From: Acidobacteriota bacterium
GTDB lineage: Bacteria; Acidobacteriota; Holophagae; Thermotomaculales; Thermotomaculaceae
DNA: 37,336 nt
Direction of reading: 5' to 3'
Assembly: GCA_013151025.1 (NCBI GenBank)
Contig: JAADJC010000120.1
Span: 1 to 37,336, forward strand
A model generated the notes under the pieces. It searched no databases. It saw only the letters and a program-made list of their open reading frames with translations, and was not told the origin of the DNA. This document shows, in pieces, positions 32,283 to 37,336 of this stretch. Positions within the stretch are counted from its first letter, which is position 1; the number at the start of each line of letters is the position of its first letter. Both the position numbers and the translations under genes were made by a program.

Positions 32283-33440
32283 TCAGGTGCTTGATGGCTG
32301 TGCCCCTTTTCTTTTTCCGGTAAGTACGGATTCGTAGAGTCGGTTGTACTGATGGACAATGGCATCCATATTAAACGTCTCCACAGCGTGTTTTGCCGCC
32401 ATTTCTCTCATGGCATTAAGGAGATTGGGATTTTGGATAAGCTGGAGGCCTCTTTCCACAGCGGCACGGACATCGCCGGTTGGAAACAAGAACCCGGTTT
32501 GTCCGTCTTTTACCACCTCCGGCAGACCCCCTGCATGTGCTGCAAGCACCGGGACACCGCAGGCCATAGCCTCCAGCGCGGACAGACCAAAGGACTCTTC
32601 CATGCTTGGCATAATCAACAGGTTGGCGCTGGCAATAATCGGGCCGATGTTGGTCCGAATCCCCATGAACTCCACCTGCTCTTCAATGCCAAGGGTTGCC
32701 GCCAGATTCATCATTTCCGACTGCATGGGACCTTCCCCGAGAATCCACAGCTTCAAGGTTCGGGGAGGTCTTACCGACAGGCCATGGAAAATCCGGATGA
32801 CGTCCAGAGGCCGTTTCACCTTTCGCAGGTTTGAGATATGAAGGCAGATGAAGTCATTTTTCGGATTCAATTGGTCTCTCTTTTCCAATCCGGGATTGAA
32901 GAAGTCCGGATTCAGGAAATTGTAGATGGTTTGAATCTTACCTTCCGGTATCCCGAAAATATCTTCCGTTTCTTTTCGCAGGTAGTTGGATACTGCGGTC
33001 ACCGCGTCGCACTTCTTAAGGGCATGGCAGGTGATGTTTTTCATGGCGGGATGGGCGCCCACAACTGTAATGTCGGTGCCGTGCAGTGTGGTTACGCACT
33101 TCACATCGTGGCCGGAAATGTCCCGGGCCAGAAGTGCAGCCACCGCGTGGGGAAGAGCATAGTGGCTGTGAATCAGGTCGATATTGCATTTGACAATGAG
33201 CTCGCTGAGCTGGGACGCCAATGCCAGTGTGTAGGGCGGATAGTTGAAAACCGGATAGTCCTTGAGCCAGACTTTATGAAATTTAATTCGATCCGAATAC
33301 TGCGTTCCCAGGCGAAAGGGGGGTTCCAGGCCGACAAAATGTATCATATGACCCATTTTTTCTGCCATGGCACGGCCGATTTCGTAGGCGACAATGCCGG
33401 AGCCGCCCATCCGATGGTAGTTCAGTATCGCGATTTTCAT
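32283..33440 (-). CDS. bshA: N-acetyl-alpha-D-glucosaminyl L-malate synthase
   Basis: First enzyme of bacillithiol synthesis: a GT4-family retaining glycosyltransferase that joins GlcNAc from UDP-GlcNAc to L-malate. 385 residues, normal length. Diagnostic BshA segments: MGGSGIVAYEIGRAMAEKMGH at the N terminus, IDLIHSHYALPHAVAALLA, TTLHGTDITVVGAHP, VSNYLRKET, NFLNPDFF, and the GT4 donor-site EESFGLSALEAMACGVPV. ATG 33440 has TAGGAGA 7-9 nt upstream. It lies 12 bp from bshB1 and 2 bp from the ABC exporter gene, so all are in one operon. Confidence 0.94.
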   Translation of the reverse strand: MKIAILNYHRMGGSGIVAYEIGRAMAEKMGHMIHFVGLEPPFRLGTQYSDRIKFHKVWLKDYPVFNYPPYTLALASQLSELIVKCNIDLIHSHYALPHAVAALLARDISGHDVKCVTTLHGTDITVVGAHPAMKNITCHALKKCDAVTAVSNYLRKETEDIFGIPEGKIQTIYNFLNPDFFNPGLEKRDQLNPKNDFICLHISNLRKVKRPLDVIRIFHGLSVRPPRTLKLWILGEGPMQSEMMNLAATLGIEEQVEFMGIRTNIGPIIASANLLIMPSMEESFGLSALEAMACGVPVLAAHAGGLPEVVKDGQTGFLFPTGDVRAAVERGLQLIQNPNLLNAMREMAAKHAVETFNMDAIVHQYNRLYESVLTGKRKGAQPSST

Positions 33441-33452
33441 TTTAGTCTTCTC

Positions 33453-34181
33453 CTACCGAAGTTCCTGCTTGATGAAAGGCGCCATGACGTCTTTGATGCG
33501 AAGCGGCTGGTCACTGAAAAAAGGTTCTCCAAGATTGGCGCCTACCTTTGCCCCTGCCATGACAGCCCTTGCTTCAAGAACTTCCCAGAATCTGTTGGAT
33601 CGTATAAAGGTTTTCGTGTTGCCGTCATTTTCTCCCTCTGCGGTAACCTGGGAACCATACGCCCGGATGGCATTCAGTTTTGTTTCCCAGAAATTCGTGA
33701 TATCCACCACGAAATCCGGTTCGCCTGCCGGAATCAGCTCCGGAAAGCCGATGCAGGCGGATGGGCGAAAGGGCGCCTGTCCCGTGTCAATTTTCTTCAG
33801 TCCCGCCAGAAAACAGCATTCCCGTACAATTGTTCCGGTATTTTGGTGGTCCGGGTGGCGCATGGGGGCATCAGCGAAGGTAAAGACCAGCTCCGGCCGA
33901 GTGTCCCGAATCACTTTGATAACCTTTAAGCGGGTGGATTCGGTATTCTGTACCTTTCCGTCGGGCAGATCCAGGGTGACGCGCTTTTCCACCGATAAAA
34001 TTTCACTTGCCTTTGAAAGCTCACGGGCACGGATTTCAGCGGAGCCGTAGGTCCCGGCCTCCCCCCGTGTCAGGTCGCAGATGCCGGTCTTCAGGCCCTG
34101 CCCGTGGAACGCCGCCATTGCACCGCCCATGAAAATTTCAATATCGTCCGGATGCGCTCCGATGGCAAGAACGTCAAACAT
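33453..34181 (-). CDS. bshB1: GlcNAc-malate deacetylase (bacillithiol synthesis)
   Basis: Second step of bacillithiol synthesis: zinc-dependent removal of acetate from GlcNAc-malate. LmbE/PIG-L fold of 242 residues with the metal/catalytic motif GAHPDDIE (H10, D13), the loop LTRGEAGTYGSAEIRARE and the second metal His in MRHPDHQNT. The C-terminal YGSQVTAEG and FWEVLEARA segments are typical of BshB1 rather than of BshB2. ATG 34181 has GGAGGTGGG upstream. A frame to 34238 lies inside bshC and is not used. Overlaps bshC by 8 bp. Confidence 0.93.
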   Translation of the reverse strand: MFDVLAIGAHPDDIEIFMGGAMAAFHGQGLKTGICDLTRGEAGTYGSAEIRARELSKASEILSVEKRVTLDLPDGKVQNTESTRLKVIKVIRDTRPELVFTFADAPMRHPDHQNTGTIVRECCFLAGLKKIDTGQAPFRPSACIGFPELIPAGEPDFVVDITNFWETKLNAIRAYGSQVTAEGENDGNTKTFIRSNRFWEVLEARAVMAGAKVGANLGEPFFSDQPLRIKDVMAPFIKQELR

Positions 34182-35406
34182 ATCCCACCTCCAGGATCTG
34201 CGATTCAAACCGATGCCGGTCCAGTAACCATTGTACAAAATTGAGATAGCCGTAGCGGTTCATAAAATAAAAAAGGCTGAAAACCCGTTCCTGGGGCAAT
34301 CCATTTGGCAGCAATCTGTCGCTGAGTTCACCGGTATCTGACAATTTCTGTTGAATGGCGGCATTAAGGCCCGATCGTCTTTTCCCCAAAGCCTCTTGAA
34401 CCGCCGGTGCCAAGGCTTTCCGCATCCTTTTGCTGTCCAGCCCCATCTGCTCCACAACATCCAGATACGCTTTGGTTTTCTGTGATAATTCGGCTTTCAG
34501 GGCGGAAAAGTTCACGCCGCTTTCCCGGTTTCGAACAAATTTCAGGAGCGCTTCCCGTTCCTGTCCCGTCACTTCCGCTACCGTCAAGCCGATTCTTTCC
34601 AGCAGCCGCTTTGTCCGGGGTTCAAGCAAAACCGCTGACATCCGTCGCTGAACCCGGGCCTTTTGAACCCCGTGCCGGACATACCTGGGACCAAGTTCTG
34701 AGATATACGCCATCTCTCCCGGCCCGGCAACATAAGTGTCCGTTCCGAAATATGCGTCCTGGCAGATATTCCGGGTTTTCAAATTGGGTAGCAACCGTCC
34801 TGTTTCAAGGTCCGCAGGACGATTGTCCCGGAACACGACGCCTGTTTCCGTTTTGAATAATGCCAGGCGTTTTCCATTGACCCGAAGGAACGCGTTGCAC
34901 TGTTTTCCCGGCTCTGTAGCCGAGATTTCCGCTTCCAGAATGGGCCGGATTTCGGACAGAAATTTATCATCGGAAGGATCAAAGACGCGGATTCCAAAGC
35001 CTCCATACAGGGCTGAAGCAAGGTTAAAACTGGCTTTCCCCAGCATTTCTCCCGGCTGATAGCAGGAAAGCGCCAGCTTTCGTAGAGATTCCGTCCATTC
35101 TGTGGGTGTCAAGTCGTCAAAGAATCGGTTCAAAATCTCCACCAGTTCTTCATCCGCTTGAATCAATCCGCAGGAAAGTCCGCCGGTATCTTTGTCCCAG
35201 CGCAGCGTTTTCAAGTGATTTGCCTTGTCCAGATAAGTGAAATGGTTGATTTCAGCAAAATCCGCGTCGTTTGTTTCCAGCCAGTACACGGCATTTCCGT
35301 CGTTTTGACGGGCAAGGGTAACGGCTCCAAGCACCTTGTACGTTGTGTACAGCGGACCGCCCAGCAAGCCGATTTGCTGCCCGGTGACGAAAACCGGGTT
35401 ATCCAT
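34174..35406 (-). CDS. bshC: Bacillithiol biosynthesis cysteine-adding enzyme, N-terminally short
   Basis: Putative last enzyme of bacillithiol synthesis, adding cysteine to GlcN-malate. 410 residues beginning almost directly at VFVTGQQIGLLGGPLYTTYK, a segment that in B. subtilis BshC (about 540 residues) lies some 85 residues in. The rest of the family pattern is present: NAVYWLETNDADFAEINHF, the central YVAGPGEMAYISELG, a coiled-coil near 290-350 and the terminal PQERVFSLFYFMNRYGYLNF. The in-frame sequence upstream (to 35472) is not BshC-like and lies inside the methyltransferase gene. ATG 35406 has only a weak ribosome-binding site and overlaps the methyltransferase by 8 bp. The catalytic mechanism of the family is itself not fully settled. 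Confidence 0.88.
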   Translation of the reverse strand: MDNPVFVTGQQIGLLGGPLYTTYKVLGAVTLARQNDGNAVYWLETNDADFAEINHFTYLDKANHLKTLRWDKDTGGLSCGLIQADEELVEILNRFFDDLTPTEWTESLRKLALSCYQPGEMLGKASFNLASALYGGFGIRVFDPSDDKFLSEIRPILEAEISATEPGKQCNAFLRVNGKRLALFKTETGVVFRDNRPADLETGRLLPNLKTRNICQDAYFGTDTYVAGPGEMAYISELGPRYVRHGVQKARVQRRMSAVLLEPRTKRLLERIGLTVAEVTGQEREALLKFVRNRESGVNFSALKAELSQKTKAYLDVVEQMGLDSKRMRKALAPAVQEALGKRRSGLNAAIQQKLSDTGELSDRLLPNGLPQERVFSLFYFMNRYGYLNFVQWLLDRHRFESQILEVGYV

Positions 35407-36133
35407 TAGATTTTCTCGCGAACAGGATGCTTCGGGACGATTCCGCCGACCACTGCGCACCTTCATAATCACCGAAACTACCTGTTGGAATCAGTCCGGC
35501 ATCTTCCAGCATCTCTTCCAGCTGTTTTTTATCGTACAGTTTTACCCGCTCCTGGTAGCGCTTTCCCCCATTATTTGATTCAAAAACAATATCCTTAATC
35601 ACCATATCCCCGACAATCCGCCTTTTTTCAATGACCCGTTGCCCCGGCGACGGCTCCCGGACTGTTTCCGGTTCCAGACTGGCCTTCACATAACCTGGAT
35701 TGAGATAGTCCAGCCAGTAGATTCCACCGGGATTCAATGCCTGTGATACGGAACGAAGTACCGCCATGTTTTCTGAATCTTCGTCAAAATAACCGAAACT
35801 GGTGAAAAGTGAGAGAATGATGTCAAACTTTCCCGGAATATGGCGCATATCCCCGACAGCGAGATTCAGATGGGGAAACTGCACTTTTCCCCGTTCAATC
35901 AGAACTGCGGACAAATCAATTCCCGTCACATTCAGGCCGTGCCGGTGGAGAATCTCCGAGTGACGGCCCTCACCGCAGCCCAGATCCAAAATGCGGGCCG
36001 ATGGCATTGGCTGAAGCGCGGAGAGAATCAGGGAAATCTGACGGTTGGCATCTGCCATGTCCCGGTGGCGGTAAAGGGCCAGATAATCCTCATTGAACCA
36101 GTTTTCGAACCAGTGGGGAGTGCCACCTGCCAT
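35399..36133 (-). CDS. SAM-dependent methyltransferase, candidate bacillithiol N-methyltransferase
   Basis: 244-residue class I Rossmann methyltransferase. Motif I ILDLGCGEGRHSEIL (about 48-62) binds SAM. The acidic end of strand 2 is GIDLSAVLIERG, and motif IV region FDIILSLFTSFGYF has the S-F-T-S-F-G-Y-F form of small-molecule methyltransferases. It sits inside the bsh operon, 4 bp from the MBL gene and overlapping bshC by 8 bp. In Chlorobiaceae a SAM methyltransferase (NmbA) converts bacillithiol to N-methyl-bacillithiol, so this is a candidate for the same role. That assignment is from context only. Confidence 0.75.
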   Translation of the reverse strand: MAGGTPHWFENWFNEDYLALYRHRDMADANRQISLILSALQPMPSARILDLGCGEGRHSEILHRHGLNVTGIDLSAVLIERGKVQFPHLNLAVGDMRHIPGKFDIILSLFTSFGYFDEDSENMAVLRSVSQALNPGGIYWLDYLNPGYVKASLEPETVREPSPGQRVIEKRRIVGDMVIKDIVFESNNGGKRYQERVKLYDKKQLEEMLEDAGLIPTGSFGDYEGAQWSAESSRSILFARKSNG

Positions 36134-36137
36134 GGGG

Positions 36138-36779
36138 TCACTTTATTCCGTGGCGGATCTTGTAATCGGCCCAGTTCTGTTTCAGCCAGTAAAACGCGCT
36201 GAAGTCGTTCAGGCGAAGAATAAAGGGGTTGTTCTCCTGTTCATGGCCAATGGTGGAGCTTTTTGCTATGCCATAATTGTGGCCCGGCCATACCCGGATA
36301 TGTGGTTCCATCTCCATTAGAATCAGTAAACTCTGGAACTCTGTTTCCGCCTCTTTCCGGGTGGCGGTTCCGCCGATTTTTCCTACAAACAGCGTATCAC
36401 CGGTAACCAGCTCGTCTCCCACATGGACGCAGATGGAATCCGGCGTGTGTCCCGGTGTATGGAGAAAAGAGAGAATCAGCTTTCCAAGTGGCAGGGAAGG
36501 GTGGGAATCATCCACCCGGATGTCTCCGTGGGGGGCGGATGCGTGGGTTACGATGCTGCATCCGGTTTTATCCTTCAAAAAAGCATTTCCGCTTGTGTGG
36601 TCGCTGTGGCTGTGGGTATTGATAACCATCTCAAGGGAAAGGCCGTGCCTCTCCAGTGCGGCCAGGCAGGGTTTCGGGTCTGGTGACGGGTCCACCAGTG
36701 CGGCCACGCCTGTGTCGCTGTCTCCGATCAGGTATCCGAAATTCCTGTCGCCGCCGGTCTCTATCTGCTCAAAAATCAT
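36138..36779 (-). CDS. MBL-fold hydrolase (glyoxalase II / persulfide dioxygenase-like)
   Basis: 213-residue metallo-beta-lactamase-fold enzyme. Metal ligands: THSHSDH (H56, H58, D60, H61), H111 in HTPGHTPDS, D128 in TGDTLFVG, and the late His in WPGHNYG. The pattern fits hydroxyacylglutathione-hydrolase-like enzymes and ETHE1-type persulfide dioxygenases. The sequence alone does not separate them. As first gene of the bsh operon it may act on bacillithiol thioesters or persulfides. ATG 36779 has a strong GGGAGGAG site and a consensus -35 box further upstream. Confidence 0.82.
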   Translation of the reverse strand: MIFEQIETGGDRNFGYLIGDSDTGVAALVDPSPDPKPCLAALERHGLSLEMVINTHSHSDHTSGNAFLKDKTGCSIVTHASAPHGDIRVDDSHPSLPLGKLILSFLHTPGHTPDSICVHVGDELVTGDTLFVGKIGGTATRKEAETEFQSLLILMEMEPHIRVWPGHNYGIAKSSTIGHEQENNPFILRLNDFSAFYWLKQNWADYKIRHGIK

Positions 36780-36811
36780 ATCTCCTCCCGCTCGGTATTA
36801 TTTCATTGATA

Positions 36812-36839
36812 GTGTTACAAGCTCTTACCCGAATGTCAA
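36812..36839 (-). promoter_or_regulatory. Predicted promoter of the bacillithiol/ABC operon
   Basis: Minus strand: consensus TTGACA (36839-36834), 16-bp spacer, TAACAC (36817-36812, a poor three of six -10 match), 32 bp before the MBL start. A TATCAA further down could be an alternative -10. A perfect -35 with a weak -10 would suit an activated promoter. Confidence 0.45.
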
Positions 36840-36850
36840 GCACAGAGGCG

Positions 36851-36888
36851 AGACAAGTGCAGACAAGGTTGAGGTTAAGGTTGAGTGG
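36851..36888. repeat. Degenerate hexanucleotide tract (TTGAGG units)
   Basis: Units AGACAA, GTGCAG, ACAAGG, TTGAGG, TTAAGG, TTGAGT in phase, just upstream of the predicted bsh promoter. Confidence 0.5.
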
Positions 36889-36925
36889 GAAAACAAGCTT
36901 GGAGCATGGTTTCATGCTTTTCAGT

Positions 36926-37041
36926 TTCTGTTCCCGGTGGCATGCTGCCACCTTCCGGATGACTGAATCCCGGCAGTCCTTCACGCAAGCGTGAATCCTT
37001 TGGGATTCAGTCATCCGCCACGCGGGGCGTGGGAACAGGAA
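36926..37041. repeat. Cloverleaf-like nested palindrome
   Basis: The outer stem CTGTTCCC/GGGAACAG (36929-36936 with 37031-37038) is extendable by 3 bp with one G-T pair. It encloses three arms. Arm 1 is GGTGGCA-TGC-TGCCACC (36937-36953). Arm 2 is a perfect 15-bp stem, 36957-36971 with 37002-37016, starting GGATGACTGAATCCC and capped by TTCACGC-AA-GCGTGAA (36980-36995). Arm 3 is CCACGC-GGG-GCGTGG (37018-37032), which shares two bases with the outer stem. No ORF of note spans it. Confidence 0.7.
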
Positions 37042-37111
37042 TTGAAAGACGTGGGGCCGTTGACTGTTTGTGTGGCACATCCCCCTCCTTTCCCATTGAT
37101 GCTCAAGTCTC

Positions 37112-37274
37112 GGGCCATCTGCACGCGTTTACTCCCTCCGCTCCTCGTTGCGTACGCATGTACTCCTCCTCCTTCGCTCCAGTCGCAAACCCGCACATCT
37201 GGCCCAATCCGTCGCGTCCCAGTCCCTTGGTTGGTGCGCGTGTAGCGAAGCTACACTCTCCCGCCCGGGACTGG
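37112..37274. other. Structured noncoding region
   Basis: Stem CCAGTCCC/GGGACTGG (37219-37226 with 37267-37274) encloses a perfect hairpin GTGTAGC-GAA-GCTACAC (37240-37256). GGGCCA/TGGCCC (37112-37117 with 37200-37205) could close a larger loop containing two similar C/T-rich segments, both built around CTCC and CGCTCC. No convincing gene lies between 36840 and 37336. Confidence 0.45.
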
Positions 37275-37302
37275 AATTGCGGAATTGTATTCCTTTTTTT
37301 AT

Positions 37303-37336
37303 GCAGCCCCGGCTGCTGAGCAGCCCCGGCTGCTGA
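37303..37336. repeat. Perfect 17-bp tandem repeat at window edge
   Basis: GCAGCCCCGGCTGCTGA occurs twice head to tail (37303-37319, 37320-37336). Each unit contains a CAGC-CCCG-GCTG hairpin. The second copy ends exactly at the window edge, so the array may continue. Confidence 0.8.

Noticed and set aside
32838-33929. 363-residue plus-strand ORF
   Set aside because: Antisense shadow of bshA and bshB1, both with diagnostic motifs.
36926-37041. tRNA or tmRNA, because of the cloverleaf shape
   Set aside because: No T-loop GTTCGA consensus, no CCA-end acceptor of 7 bp and arm lengths wrong. The 15-bp arm fits no tRNA.
37303-37336. Possible CRISPR repeats
   Set aside because: The 17-bp units are directly adjacent with no spacer, and no cas genes are present.

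Overview
The window comes from a Gram-negative bacterium with type IV pili. It encodes a BamD outer-membrane assembly lipoprotein, a pilB-pilT-pilC-pilS-pilR cluster, Hfq and a complete bacillithiol (BSH) pathway (bshA, bshB1, bshC). BSH synthesis plus PPDK, glutaryl-CoA-dehydrogenase-type enzymes and this pil gene order would fit an Acidobacteriota-like or other deep-branching Gram-negative lineage. No rRNA or other marker gene allows a firm placement, so that is inference only. I see no phage, CRISPR, tRNA or rRNA.

Layout. 1-777: 5' end of a leftward gene cut by the window edge, then a noncoding stretch with hexamer tracts, a strong hairpin terminator and several hairpins. 778-5584 (+): tsaC, a sensor-like PAS protein without kinase machinery, pyrK, pyrD, pyrF and a small membrane protein. 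5597-6633 (-): rpsT and a YgjV/GNAT fusion. 6890-7354: a decayed DDE transposase. 7618-9860 (+): miaA-hfq-crp-pilZ, tightly overlapped. 9867-10358 (-): a lipoprotein. 10359-10822: a structured noncoding region. 10823-14308 (+): PASTA protein, rpe (frameshifted near its 3' end), bamD, glutaryl-CoA-dehydrogenase-like enzyme. 14469-21648 (+): pilB, pilT, pilC, pilS, pilR. 21721-26066 (+): an ExeA-type ATPase fused to three zinc ribbons and a C-terminal beta-rich domain, then ppdK and a clear terminator. 26239-27960 (+): a divergent acyl-CoA dehydrogenase. 28152-36779 (-): a divergent PilZ protein and then, read leftward from a predicted promoter at 36839, a seven-gene operon: MBL-fold hydrolase, SAM methyltransferase, bshC, bshB1, bshA and two halves of a heterodimeric ABC exporter. 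36840-37336: a noncoding region with a cloverleaf-like palindrome and a 17-bp tandem repeat at the edge.

The most interesting system is the thiol operon. Three genes make BSH. A methyltransferase in the same operon could make N-methyl-BSH, as known from Chlorobiaceae. An MBL hydrolase suggests use of BSH conjugates or persulfides. An asymmetric ABC exporter co-encoded downstream could export the thiol, its conjugates or a related compound, a role comparable to CydDC for glutathione/cysteine but not, to my knowledge, established for BSH. A second theme is the noncoding DNA. Degenerate hexanucleotide tracts and a 'hairpin plus GTGGATAG' element recur in many gaps.
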